DNA of 64,000 nucleotides from NCBI GenBank assembly GCA_947453945.1, contig CANGJB010000008.1:1-64000 (forward strand). The letters are read 5' to 3'. The notes beneath the pieces were generated by a model. The model was given only the letters and a program-made list of their open reading frames with translations. It was not told the origin of the DNA and ran no database searches. Below, piece by piece: positions 1 to 7,893 of the stretch (positions are counted from its first letter, which is position 1; every line of letters begins with the position of its first letter). The DNA comes from Sphingomonadaceae bacterium (lineage in GTDB: Bacteria > Pseudomonadota > Alphaproteobacteria > Sphingomonadales > Sphingomonadaceae). The translations under genes and the position numbers were made by a program.

Positions 1-290
1 AGCAATCCGATGCCCCAGATCCGCGAGGTGCCGATGGTGAACCGCACCGCATTGCTGGTGGGCCCTGTCACGATCGCTGGAAGACCGCCAGCCGACGGAA
101 CCCCGCGAATTTCAGAGACAGGCGGCACCCCGCTGATGATCCGCAGATTGGCCCACTCCGGATGGAGATGGTCCGTAACGCGGCCATCAAGCCCCGCATC
201 GATTTCAGTGATGTAGAACGTGGTGAAATAGGGCCGCAGGGCCGGTGGCGGCTGATAAAATCGTACCCTCACGGTACACTCGCCGTTCAC
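1..290 (-). CDS. AraC-family transcriptional regulator, N-terminal part (cut by window edge)
   Basis: The minus strand is open from a stop codon at 306-308 down to the window edge. Translation from GTG at 290 or GTG at 272 gives a protein beginning near VRFYQPPPALRPYFTTFYIT, the kind of opening seen in the sensor half of sphingomonad AraC-type regulators (a short aromatic/Pro segment, then a beta-rich ligand-binding fold). The DNA-binding helix-turn-helix half would lie outside the window, so the family call rests on the N-terminal resemblance only. It follows the rpmI-rplT terminator and is probably its own transcription unit. Which GTG is used cannot be settled. The ligand is unknown. Confidence 0.5.
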   Translation of the reverse strand, partial: MNGECTVRVRFYQPPPALRPYFTTFYITEIDAGLDGRVTDHLHPEWANLRIISGVPPVSEIRGVPSAGGLPAIVTGPTSNAVRFTIGTSRIWGIGL

Positions 291-366
291 CGTTACGCCC
301 CCGCCTCTATCCGTAATGTTAGGTACATAGTACTTAACGAGAGATATCGGAAGTCACCATAATGGC

Positions 367-396
367 AAAAGAGGCACCGGCCTGATGACCGATGCC
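367..396 (-). terminator. Rho-independent terminator of rpmI-rplT
   Basis: Read on the minus strand, an 8-bp stem (GGCATCGG paired with CCGGTGCC, one G-U) with an 8-nt loop is followed by TCTTTT. It lies about 80 nt past the rplT stop codon and ends the ribosomal protein operon before the AraC gene. Confidence 0.8.
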
Positions 397-475
397 CCCT
401 TGCATTCTGTAGCATTTCGAGAAGCAGACCGCCTAGCAGCGCACCAAAATGGAACGCTGTGGCGTTTGCTTTCAA

Positions 476-835
476 TCAGCCAGCGAGTGCCTGCTTGGCC
501 TGCGCGATGATGGCGGTAAACACGCCGCCTTCGTTCATCGCCAGGTCGGCCATCGCCTTCCGGTCCAGTTCGATCCCGGCAAGCTTGGTGCCGTGGATGA
601 ACTGCGAATAGGTCAGCCCTTCAGCGCGGACAGCCGCGTTGATGCGCTGGATCCACAGACCACGGAATTCCCGCTTCTTGATCTTGCGATCGCGGTACGC
701 ATACTGGCCGGCCTTTTCGACGGCCTGCCGCGCGACGCGGATGGTGTTCTTGCGGCGGCCCCGATAGCCCTTGGCCTGTTCGAGAATGCGCTTGTGCTTG
801 GCGCGGGTGGTAACACCCCGTTTGATACGGCTCAT
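476..835 (-). CDS. rplT: 50S ribosomal protein L20
   Basis: This 119-aa basic protein binds 23S rRNA early in large-subunit assembly. It has the family's usual length and starts with the standard MSRIKRGV stretch. The Arg/Lys-rich N-terminal arm (residues 1-60) is the RNA-binding extension, and the globular C-terminal half contains the conserved LTYSQFIHG segment. The gene follows rpmI by 13 nt, the classic order of the L35-L20 operon. infC, which often comes first in this operon, is not adjacent here. A hairpin terminator at 367-396 closes the unit. Confidence 0.97.
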   Translation of the reverse strand: MSRIKRGVTTRAKHKRILEQAKGYRGRRKNTIRVARQAVEKAGQYAYRDRKIKKREFRGLWIQRINAAVRAEGLTYSQFIHGTKLAGIELDRKAMADLAMNEGGVFTAIIAQAKQALAG

Positions 836-848
836 GGTCTAACGCTCC

Positions 849-1052
849 TCAGTTCAGCCCGTAGGGCGCCCACTTTTTGATCACCTTCGCATCTGCGTCG
901 GAAATCACGTCCATCCCGCGGTTCTGGCGGATGTACTTGGCGTTGTGGCTGATCAGTCGGTGGCGCTTACCGGCGACGCCGTGCTTAACCTTGCCGGAAG
1001 CGGTGATCTTGAAGCGCTTCTTCACACCGCTCTTGGTCTTGAGCTTGGGCAT
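849..1052 (-). CDS. rpmI: 50S ribosomal protein L35
   Basis: This 67-aa, very basic protein begins [15 protein letters not shown] and carries the conserved KRH and SHNAKYIRQ segments of L35. It is the first gene of an rpmI-rplT operon; the 13-nt gap suggests coupled translation. The ATG is preceded by a good AGGAG-like site (GGAGACGAAA on the minus strand). About 150 nt lie between it and the metA stop, which must hold the operon promoter and 5' leader. In many bacteria L20 represses this operon through the leader; I could not recognise that structure here. Confidence 0.97.
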   Translation of the reverse strand: MPKLKTKSGVKKRFKITASGKVKHGVAGKRHRLISHNAKYIRQNRGMDVISDADAKVIKKWAPYGLN

Positions 1053-1206
1053 TTTCGTCTCCTTGGCTTGGGTGTGTCAAACCCGCCGTGGCAGCCCTGC
1101 GTGGCCAGGCGAGTCATCGATATCGCACCCGATGAAGTGCGCGCGCTTAGTGAGGCGGCGAGCAAAAGGCAAGCGATTGCGCATGCAGGATGCTCACGCA
1201 GCGCGA

Positions 1207-2112
1207 TCAGCCGCCGATATCGGCCCGGTTGAACGGCGTGGTCTGATAAGTCTCGTTGATCCAGTTGCCGAACAACAAGTGGCCGTGGCCGCGCCACGTG
1301 TTGGACGGCATGGCGCTGGGATCGTTGCCCGGGAAGTAGTGCTTCGGCAGGCTGCGCCCTTCATCCCGCGCATATTCGCCTGCGAGCGTGAGCGTATCAT
1401 ACTCAAGGTGATTGAGCATGTGGACGGCGCGGTTGGCCGGATCATCCACCAGACACAGGCCGGTTTCGGCGCTGTCTGCCAGCACGGCGAGCCCGCGCCC
1501 GGCGGGAAGATCCGCGCCGCGCAGTTCGCTCCAGCGCGAGACGGGGACATCGAAGGCATCGGGCAGCCCGCGCATCAGCGGGTTCGCCATCGCGCGGTTT
1601 ACATGGCTGAATACGCCGGCCGCCTTTTGGGTGAGCGCGTGCTTTGGAACGCCGTGGAAGTGGTAGAGGGCGGCCATGGCGCCCCAGCAGAGCGTCAGCG
1701 TGCGGTGCACGTTGTGCTGCGACCAGTCGAGGATGCGGCGCATCTCGTCCCAGTAGGTCACGTCCTCGAACGCAATCTGCTCGACCGGAGCGCCGGTGAT
1801 GATGAGACCGTCGAATTTTTCGGCGCGGACATCTTCCCATGGCCGGTAGAACGCGGTGATGTGCCCTGCGGACGTGTTCTTGCTGACGTGGTCCGAGATG
1901 CGCACCAACTCCAGCTCGATCTGCAGCGGCGTTGCCCCCAGCAGCCGGCATATCTGCGTCTCGGTCGTGATCTTGTCAGGCATGAGATTGAGCAGCGCGA
2001 TGCGCAGCGGGCGGATGTCCTGCCGCGCGGCCTCGGTCTCGCTCATCACGATCACACCCTCGGCTTCGAGCGTCCTTCGGGCAGGAAGATTATCGGCAAT
2101 CCGGATCGGCAC
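1207..2112 (-). CDS. metA: MetA-family homoserine O-acyltransferase, probably acetyl-CoA-specific
   Basis: MetA acylates the hydroxyl of L-homoserine, the first committed step of methionine synthesis. The 301-aa protein starts with GTG and has the family's full length. The nucleophile is Cys142 in LCWGA, and the NHLEYD segment near residue 235 supplies the His and Glu of the active site. Residue 111 is Glu (GAPVE). In characterised MetA enzymes Glu at this position favours acetyl-CoA and Gly, as in E. coli, favours succinyl-CoA, so this is probably a homoserine O-acetyltransferase (MetAA) despite the name. A purine-rich site GAGAGG lies 11 nt before the GTG. The gene stands alone behind a long structured leader that looks like a SAM-responsive switch. 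Confidence 0.93.
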   Translation of the reverse strand: MPIRIADNLPARRTLEAEGVIVMSETEAARQDIRPLRIALLNLMPDKITTETQICRLLGATPLQIELELVRISDHVSKNTSAGHITAFYRPWEDVRAEKFDGLIITGAPVEQIAFEDVTYWDEMRRILDWSQHNVHRTLTLCWGAMAALYHFHGVPKHALTQKAAGVFSHVNRAMANPLMRGLPDAFDVPVSRWSELRGADLPAGRGLAVLADSAETGLCLVDDPANRAVHMLNHLEYDTLTLAGEYARDEGRSLPKHYFPGNDPSAMPSNTWRGHGHLLFGNWINETYQTTPFNRADIGG

Positions 2113-2272
2113 TGGTCGTCTAACCTCTCAAAACGCTTTGGGAGATGACGCCTGAAGCCTTAGTTCCGCTTGGTTGCCGGACCGGCCACATCCCTCCTGA
2201 TCGGAGGCGCCACCTTGCCCGGAAACCGGCAGGTTGGCGTCGGGGCGTCATTCCCCAACTCTTGATGCTGTG
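2113..2272 (-). promoter_or_regulatory. metA 5' leader: candidate SAM-clan riboswitch with translational expression platform
   Basis: Read on the minus strand, the leader holds a box ATCAAGAG (2266-2259), identical to the J1/2 box of SAM-I-type aptamers. Candidate P1: CATC (2267-2264) with GATG (2192-2189). P2: GTTGG with CCAAC, enclosing GGGG-AATGACG-CCCC. P3: TGCCGG...CCGGGCA. P4: CCTCC-GATCA-GGAGG (2207-2193). A second CCGGCAACC element lies at about 2180-2172. Segment 2256-2244 can instead pair over 13 positions (one mismatch, one G-U) with 2152-2140. The end of that segment (2144-2137) can alternatively pair with 2132-2125, which covers the GAGAGG ribosome binding site at 2129-2124. These exclusive pairings are what a translational switch needs. 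The exact riboswitch class is not resolved. Confidence 0.62.
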
Positions 2273-2347
2273 ACAGCGAATTACGCGTAGCGCCGCCCGA
2301 TTGCAAGGCGGAGCTCTACGGCCGGGCCATTATCATCCCGTCAAGGA

Positions 2348-3622
2348 TCAAGGCGCGCTCCTCACCACCTCGCCGCCCTTCATGACGAACACGGGCTTTT
2401 CCAGCAGGCGCACATCGGCGAGCGGATCGCCATCGACTGCGACGAGATCGCCATAGCGGCCCGGCGCGATGGCGCCGACGTCTGCGGTCTTGTCCAGCGC
2501 TTCGGCTGCGCTGCGCGTCGCGGCCTGGATGGCTTCCATCGGGGTCATCCCCCATTCGACCATCTTGGCGAACTGCTTTGCGTTATCGCCATTGGGATAG
2601 ACCCCGCCATCGGTGCCGAACAGCAGCTTGACCCCGGCGGCATGGGCAGCGCGGAAGGTTTCGCGCTGCTTGCGGCCAACTATGCGCTCCTTGGCGAGGC
2701 TTTCCGGGAAGACGCCGTTCTTTTCGCCTTCGGCCAGAATGTAGTCGTCGTCATAGATATCCATGTCGAGCCAGGCGCCCTTGGCCTTGGCCAGCTTGAA
2801 GCTTTCCTCATCCGCCAGGCTGGCATGTTCGATGGTATCGACCCCGCCGCGCAGCGCATCGTTGATCCCCGCCGTACCGTGAGCGTGGGCCGCGACACGC
2901 ATGCCGAGCATGTGGGCCTCGTCCGTCACGGCCTTGATCTCCTCAAGGCTCATCTGCTGGCCGCCCACCGAATCGGTCTTGGAAAGGACGCCGCCGGTCA
3001 TGCAGACCTTGATCACCTCGGCACCGTACTTGCGCATCGTGCGCACCGCCGCGCGGAACTCGCCGGGCGCATTGGCGATGCCGGGCGAAGGCACCTTGAT
3101 CGATGGCGGGAACTCGGTCGAATCGCAGTGTCCGCCGGTCGCGCCGAGCGCGTAAGTCGCGGGTACGATGCGCGGGCCCGGCACGAAGCCCTGTTCGATC
3201 CCCTGCTTGAGCGCGACATCATCGAAATTGCCCGAGCCGACATTGCGCACCGTGGTAAAGCCGGCATCCAGCGTGCGCTTCGCATTGGCGACGCCGACCA
3301 CGGTCCAGAAGTTGTCGGTAAACTCAAGATTGCGGTAGCCGCTGTAGCGCGGATCACCGGTGAGATGGACGTGCATGTCGATCAGCCCAGGCAGCAGAGT
3401 CCGCGCGCCGAGATCGATCGTCTCCGCCCCTGCAGGCACAGCATCCCCGGCTTTGCCGACAGCGGTGATGCGGCCATCGGTAATGACCACCGCCACATTG
3501 TCGACCGTGCGGCCGGCAAGCACATCGACCATGTGGGCAGCGCGGACCACCACGGTCTTTGCCGTGGCGGGGGTAGCGGCCAAGACCAGTCCGATGGTGA
3601 TTGCCCCGATTGCACTGCGCAT
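2348..3622 (-). CDS. Exported metal-dependent amidohydrolase (imidazolonepropionase/Xaa-Pro dipeptidase-like)
   Basis: Start chosen at the ATG at 3622, which has GGGGG upstream and gives a signal peptide (MRSAIGAITIGLVLAATPATA); longer in-frame starts add a non-signal extension. The 424-aa product has the amidohydrolase metal site: HVH in LIDMHVHLTG, a probable carboxylated Lys in VIKVCMTGG, His in AAHAHG, His in TIEHASLAD and the catalytic Asp in GTDGGVYP. Members of this branch hydrolyse peptide-like or cyclic amide bonds in the periplasm, often dipeptides or organophosphorus-type compounds. The substrate cannot be read from sequence. The next gene downstream is metA, separated by its leader. 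Confidence 0.87.
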   Translation of the reverse strand: MRSAIGAITIGLVLAATPATAKTVVVRAAHMVDVLAGRTVDNVAVVITDGRITAVGKAGDAVPAGAETIDLGARTLLPGLIDMHVHLTGDPRYSGYRNLEFTDNFWTVVGVANAKRTLDAGFTTVRNVGSGNFDDVALKQGIEQGFVPGPRIVPATYALGATGGHCDSTEFPPSIKVPSPGIANAPGEFRAAVRTMRKYGAEVIKVCMTGGVLSKTDSVGGQQMSLEEIKAVTDEAHMLGMRVAAHAHGTAGINDALRGGVDTIEHASLADEESFKLAKAKGAWLDMDIYDDDYILAEGEKNGVFPESLAKERIVGRKQRETFRAAHAAGVKLLFGTDGGVYPNGDNAKQFAKMVEWGMTPMEAIQAATRSAAEALDKTADVGAIAPGRYGDLVAVDGDPLADVRLLEKPVFVMKGGEVVRSAP

Positions 3623-3689
3623 TGGTATTGCCCCCTGAAATGTCACCGGATTGCTCGCATGCCCCGGCCGGGCTGGCAAGCCGGAGCGG

Positions 3690-4136
3690 TCAGCCCTGAA
3701 GGACGGCGAGGCCTTGCGCGGCGGCATGGGCGGCAAAGTCACCGCCGGGAACGGCTCTCAGGCCCAGCGGGGCGCGCCGGTTGGGGAGATAGGCAGCGGC
3801 GCGCAAGGGACCGCTGCGGGTGCGCACGAGCAGGTTCACGCGCCGGTATTCCCCGCGCGCAGGGCGGCGCGGATCGCAATACTCCCACGCATCGAACGCT
3901 GCGAGCGCGGCGCGCGGGATCGGCCGCAAGCCGCCGTAGACCCAGCCATGCACGCGGCCAGCGCCCGGCATCAGCACCGGATAGACGCCTTGCGGATCGC
4001 GCCGCAGAAACAGCGCGCCGCGCACCCACCCGCGCCGGGGCGCACCGCCGAGGCGCGGCAGCAGCGTGCCGGTCAGCGAATTGGCGTGTTCGTGGGTCAG
4101 CGTGCCATAAAAGAACAGGCGGCGCGGCTGGTGCAT
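3690..4136 (-). CDS. Gamma-glutamylcyclotransferase (AIG2-like) family protein
   Basis: The 148-aa protein opens with the FFYGTL motif that forms the glutamyl-binding loop of GGCT-like enzymes. Glu in FDAWEYCDP is the likely catalytic acid/base, and GEYRRVNLLV is the usual following strand. The family releases 5-oxoproline from gamma-glutamyl amines or peptides, but many bacterial members are uncharacterised. The gene sits between the hisN-like gene (18 nt upstream) and the amidohydrolase (67 nt downstream) on the same strand. Substrate unknown. Confidence 0.8.
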   Translation of the reverse strand: MHQPRRLFFYGTLTHEHANSLTGTLLPRLGGAPRRGWVRGALFLRRDPQGVYPVLMPGAGRVHGWVYGGLRPIPRAALAAFDAWEYCDPRRPARGEYRRVNLLVRTRSGPLRAAAYLPNRRAPLGLRAVPGGDFAAHAAAQGLAVLQG

Positions 4137-4154
4137 CGGTTCAGCAGAGGCCGA

Positions 4155-4949
4155 TCAGTGGTGGTGGCAGGCCAGAGCTTCGACCACATCCTCAAGCCGC
4201 GCAGGATCGCCCAGCGCGATGACATGACCGTCGGAGCCGGCATGGAGCGGATCGCCGTTCCAGTCCGCCATGGTGCCGCCGGCACCCTCGACCACGGGCA
4301 CGAGCGCGGCCCAATCATGCAGCTTGAGGCCGGCCTCGCAGACAACATCGAGATGGCCCGACGCGAGCATCGCATAATTGTAGCAATCGCCGCCCATCAC
4401 CATGCGCTTGTGATCGGTCTTTGCCGCGAGTCCCATGAAGTGCGCGCCATCATGATCATCGAAGTAGTGCGGGCCGGTGGTGGCCAGCGCCGCATCCGCC
4501 AGCAGCGGGCAGGCCCGCGTGCGCATCGCGTGGCCGTTGAAGGTTGTCGGCCGGCCCACCACGCCCACCCAGCGCTCACCCAAAATCGGCTGGTCGATCA
4601 CGCCAAGCACCGGGAAGCCTTCCACCACCAGCGCGATCAGCGTGCCGAACAGGGGGCGACCGGCAAGAAACCCGGTGGTCCCGTCGATTGGATCGAGCAC
4701 CCAGCTGCGGCGCGAAGTTCCCGGCGTAGCGCCCATTTCCTCACCGATCACGGTATCATCCGGTGCTTCGGCAGAGAGGATGGCGCGCATCGCTTCTTCG
4801 GCAGCGCGGTCTGCCAGAGTGACCGGAGACGCATCGGCCTTGCGATCAGCGATAAGGCCGCTGCGGAAAAACGGGCGGATGGCGGCGCCCGCCGCATCGG
4901 CAAGGCGCAGGGCAAGGGCGATGTCGCGGTCGAGATCCAAATCCGTCAT
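4155..4949 (-). CDS. hisN: Inositol-monophosphatase-family phosphatase, probable histidinol-phosphatase
   Basis: Start placed at ATG 4949 (MTDLDLDRDIALAL), which gives the usual 264-aa length. The Mg-binding motifs of the family are present: the acidic pair in VIGEEMG, DPIDGT in SWVLDPIDGTTGF, and the C-terminal HDWAALVPVVEGAGG. The YNYAMLASGHLDVV segment resembles HisN-type enzymes, which remove phosphate from L-histidinol phosphate in alphaproteobacteria and actinobacteria. Close relatives act on inositol phosphate or 3'-phosphoadenosine phosphate, so the substrate call is an inference. It is divergent from the AraC gene at 5150, with about 200 nt of shared promoter region. Confidence 0.8.
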   Translation of the reverse strand: MTDLDLDRDIALALRLADAAGAAIRPFFRSGLIADRKADASPVTLADRAAEEAMRAILSAEAPDDTVIGEEMGATPGTSRRSWVLDPIDGTTGFLAGRPLFGTLIALVVEGFPVLGVIDQPILGERWVGVVGRPTTFNGHAMRTRACPLLADAALATTGPHYFDDHDGAHFMGLAAKTDHKRMVMGGDCYNYAMLASGHLDVVCEAGLKLHDWAALVPVVEGAGGTMADWNGDPLHAGSDGHVIALGDPARLEDVVEALACHHH

Positions 4950-5149
4950 GACAGGGGCATGGCCCTCGTTCGGCCTTGCGGTCAAGGGGGAGGCGGCACC
5001 CGTCAGAACCAACGCAGACGGAACCAGCTTGGCGAACCTGCGCGTTTGTGCTTATCGGTAGGTATTCGGCGCAGGCATGGGGGCCATGGTGCGGCTGGAT
5101 CGGACCCGCGATGGGCCCCGTTTGCAGGGGATCGTGAAGGGGGGCTTTG

Positions 5150-6094
5150 ATGAACCGGACGAGCAGACCGGCCGTTGACCCGTCGATCGCCTCAGGCGGG
5201 GCGGCGACGCGTGACGGACAGCCGATTTCCTACAGCCGCGCCCCGGCCAGCGATCTCGCGCCGTGGGTCGCGCGGCTCTACGTGACGGTGGTCGATGCAC
5301 CGGCGGACTACTGCCTGTCCTGCGGCATTTTCAGCGATGCAGCGATGCTGCGCATCCAGCTGCGCGGGGACTGGACTGCAGAGACGGCGGATGGGCGGCG
5401 CGAAATGGGCCGTGCCGCGCTCTACTTCGGCCCGCAGACCCGGCGCATGCCGATCACGGTGAAGGGCAGCTTCACCAGCGTCGGCCTGTCGTTCCGGGCT
5501 GGCGCCTGCCACGCGCTGGGCGGGCTCAAGCTCGATTCGACATGCGACCGCCTGACCTCGCTAGATGGGCTGGGGATGTCGGGCGAGGAATGGATGGGCC
5601 TGTTCCGCGAGGACGGATCGCCGGAGGACTGGTGCACGGCGATGGAGGAGGCGATGCGCCGCCTGATCGCTCGCACCGGCGCTGCCGAGCCCGATCCGGC
5701 AACCGTCGCAGTCGAGGTCGCCGCGTTTGCCAACCCGGAAATCACGGTAGCGCGGCTGGCGCAGCAGTGCGGCACTGAACAGCGCAAGCTGGAACGGCTG
5801 GTCCGGCGCGATTTCGGCATGCCGCCCAAGCAGGTGCTGCGCCGCGCCCGCGCGCTCGACATGGCGAGCCACTTGCGCGGCGTGGCCGATCACGAAGAGG
5901 CTGAGGCGCTCGCGCTGCGCTACTACGACCAGAGCCACCTGATTCGCGAGTTCACCGCCCTGTTTGGCATGAGCCCGCGCCAGTTCGTCGATTCGCCGCA
6001 GCCGCTGATGACCCTGTCACTGGAAACGCGGCAGGTGCGGCGGCTGGAACTGATCGCCCGGATCGCGCCCGGCGATATCAAGCCCTGGCAGTAA
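5150..6094 (+). CDS. AraC-family transcriptional regulator
   Basis: ATG 5150 has AAGGGGGG 6 nt upstream and is preferred over the TTG one codon earlier. Residues 1-170 form a beta-rich sensor-like region with no recognisable ligand site. The last 120 residues hold two helix-turn-helix motifs: TVARLAQQCGTEQRKLERLV and the C-terminal YYDQSHLIREFTALFGMSPR, the AraC signature with the usual F-x-x-x-x-G-x-S/P pattern. The neighbour hisN is transcribed away from it, and its 3' end overlaps the rluE-like gene by 17 nt tail to tail. Target genes are unknown. Confidence 0.88.
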   Translation: MNRTSRPAVDPSIASGGAATRDGQPISYSRAPASDLAPWVARLYVTVVDAPADYCLSCGIFSDAAMLRIQLRGDWTAETADGRREMGRAALYFGPQTRRMPITVKGSFTSVGLSFRAGACHALGGLKLDSTCDRLTSLDGLGMSGEEWMGLFREDGSPEDWCTAMEEAMRRLIARTGAAEPDPATVAVEVAAFANPEITVARLAQQCGTEQRKLERLVRRDFGMPPKQVLRRARALDMASHLRGVADHEEAEALALRYYDQSHLIREFTALFGMSPRQFVDSPQPLMTLSLETRQVRRLELIARIAPGDIKPWQ

Positions 6095-6629
6095 TTTCGC
6101 GCCATTCCCCCGGGGCGAGGCCTTCCAGCGTCCATTCGCCGATCTGCCAGCGCACCAGCCGCAAGGTGGGCAGGCCTGCCGCGGCTGTCATGCGGCGGAC
6201 CTGGCGGTTGCGCCCTTCGCGGATGGTCAATTCCAGCCAGCAATCGGGAACGCTCTTGCGAAAGCGTACCGGGGGATCGCGCGGCCAAAGTTCGGGCGAA
6301 TCGATCCGGCGGACTTCGGCGGGGAGCGTTGGCCCGTCCTTGAGATGCACGCCGCGCCGAAGCGGTTCGAGCGCGGTGTCGTCCGGATCGCCTTCGACCT
6401 GCGCAAGATAGGTCTTGGGCATCTTGAAGCGGGGGTCGGTGATGCGCGACTGGAGGCGACCATCATCGGTCAGCAGCAGCAGCCCCTCGCTATCATGATC
6501 GAGGCGGCCCGCGGGATAGACGCCCGGCCGGTCGATGAAAGCAGCGAGCGTGGGCCGGGGCGGCCCGTTGGGCTCCTCACTGAACTGACAGAGAACGCCG
6601 AAAGGCTTGTTGAAAAGCAGCAGCGCCAT
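6078..6629 (-). CDS. 23S rRNA pseudouridine synthase, RluE/RsuA family
   Basis: The 183-aa protein lacks the N-terminal S4 domain, as RluE does. The catalytic Asp lies in GRLDHDSEGLLLLT, preceded by NKPFGVLCQ, and the C-terminal EGRNRQVRRM motif is diagnostic of the RsuA/RluE branch. RluE converts U2457 in 23S rRNA in E. coli; assignment to the same site here is an inference. The ATG at 6629 overlaps the stop of the upstream cupin gene (TGATG), so the two are probably translated together. A TTG one codon upstream is an unlikely alternative start. Confidence 0.85.
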   Translation of the reverse strand: MALLLFNKPFGVLCQFSEEPNGPPRPTLAAFIDRPGVYPAGRLDHDSEGLLLLTDDGRLQSRITDPRFKMPKTYLAQVEGDPDDTALEPLRRGVHLKDGPTLPAEVRRIDSPELWPRDPPVRFRKSVPDCWLELTIREGRNRQVRRMTAAAGLPTLRLVRWQIGEWTLEGLAPGEWREITARA

Positions 6630-7798
6630 CAATCGGTTTCCTCGCCATCATCTTCATCAAACGCGAGGCTGCCCTGATCGACCAGCGCCGCCAGCAACGA
6701 CGCGGCAGCGACAGAGCTGGCCAGCCGAGGCTCCACGATCAGAGTGCCGCCCGCACAGATCTGTTCGGCCAGCGCAGCCGCATCACCGGTGCAATCGAAG
6801 CTTTGTCCATCGACGAATAAGCACACGGTCTGCTCACCTTGCCGGATGAAGGCGAAGCGGCTGGCCGGATTCCGGCTGATCTCCCTGCCCTCAGCCAGCC
6901 AAGCCTGCACCGCCTGCAAACTGATCGGCGTTTCTGGCCGCCAATCAGCGTCGGCATATTTCGGCAGGCTGTTGTAGGCGCCGAACCAACGGGCAAAGGC
7001 CGCGCCATCAGCGACAGCATCCACAACGAGGGCGTGAAGGCGGGCAAGCGCCTTGGGCGTGATTTCGCCCGGGTTGGCCTGGAGCGGGAGGTCTACGTCG
7101 GAATAGCGATCATCCTCATCCATCGCATCGGCCAGATGCGCGCTCCAGCTTTCGACGAGATCGGCGCGCGATGGCGCGCGAAAACCGATCGAGTACGTCA
7201 TGCAATCATCGCCGACCGCCACGCCATCATGCGCGAAGCCGGGGGGCACATAGAGAATGTCGCCGGGTTCCAGCACCCAATCTCCGGTGGCCTCGAAATC
7301 GGCGAGGAGGCGCAAGTCTTCGTGCGGCAGGAGTTCGGTGGCCGCATCGCAGCGCGGCCCGACGCGCCAGCGCCGCCGGCCCAGACCCTGCACGAGGAAC
7401 ACGTCATACTGATCGAAATGCGCCCCCACGCCGCCGCCATCGGTGGCGTAGCTGACCATGACATCGTCGATCCGCCAATCGGGGACAAAGCGGAACGGCG
7501 CGATCAGTGCCGCGACTTCGGGCACGTGGTGATCGACCGCCTGCACCAGCAGCGTCCACGGCGCGGATTCCGGCTTGGCAAATCGTGCTTCGGGAAACGG
7601 GCCACTTTCCAGCACGATGCCATCAGGCCGCCGAATGATGAGGCGCGATTCGACGCCGGATTCCTCGCAGGCGAGGCCGGCAAGTTCATCAGGTTCAAGC
7701 GGATTGGCCCAGTCCGCCCAAGGATTGCGGATCAGCAGCGGGCGCTTTTGCCAATAAGTCTGCAGGAACGTGGCGGAGTCGAAATCGGCAAATTGCAT
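6629..7798 (-). CDS. JmjC/cupin Fe(II)/2-oxoglutarate hydroxylase, ribosomal oxygenase (RoxA/YcfD) family
   Basis: The start at ATG 7798 gives MQFADFDSATFLQTYWQKRP, which lines up with the YcfD/RoxA opening (…HWQKRP); no clear ribosome binding site separates it from ATG 7810. The iron ligands are H and D in GAHFDQYDVF and a distal His in PPGFAHDG. After the JmjC fold comes the winged-helix-like C-terminal half of this family. E. coli YcfD hydroxylates an Arg in ribosomal protein L16; the same target is likely but not shown here. It is coupled to a 23S rRNA pseudouridine synthase, so both products probably act on the large ribosomal subunit. Confidence 0.85.
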   Translation of the reverse strand: MQFADFDSATFLQTYWQKRPLLIRNPWADWANPLEPDELAGLACEESGVESRLIIRRPDGIVLESGPFPEARFAKPESAPWTLLVQAVDHHVPEVAALIAPFRFVPDWRIDDVMVSYATDGGGVGAHFDQYDVFLVQGLGRRRWRVGPRCDAATELLPHEDLRLLADFEATGDWVLEPGDILYVPPGFAHDGVAVGDDCMTYSIGFRAPSRADLVESWSAHLADAMDEDDRYSDVDLPLQANPGEITPKALARLHALVVDAVADGAAFARWFGAYNSLPKYADADWRPETPISLQAVQAWLAEGREISRNPASRFAFIRQGEQTVCLFVDGQSFDCTGDAAALAEQICAGGTLIVEPRLASSVAAASLLAALVDQGSLAFDEDDGEETD

Positions 7799-7854
7799 GG
7801 GGCAGGGCATGGGCCTGCGCGTGGCGCCTGTCAAAGCGCCGCAGTGCCCCGACC

Positions 7855-7876
7855 CCCTCCCCCGTCAGGGAGAGGG
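7855..7876. repeat. GC-rich palindrome, interspersed-repeat type
   Basis: CCCTCCCCC and GGGAGAGGG form a 9-bp stem with one mismatch around the loop GTCA. It sits just past the prs stop codon and may also act as an mRNA 3'-end hairpin, though no T tract follows. A related palindrome lies at 25830-25851 in the GTA cluster. Confidence 0.5.
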
Positions 7877-7893
7877 CCGGAACCTCTTGAAAA

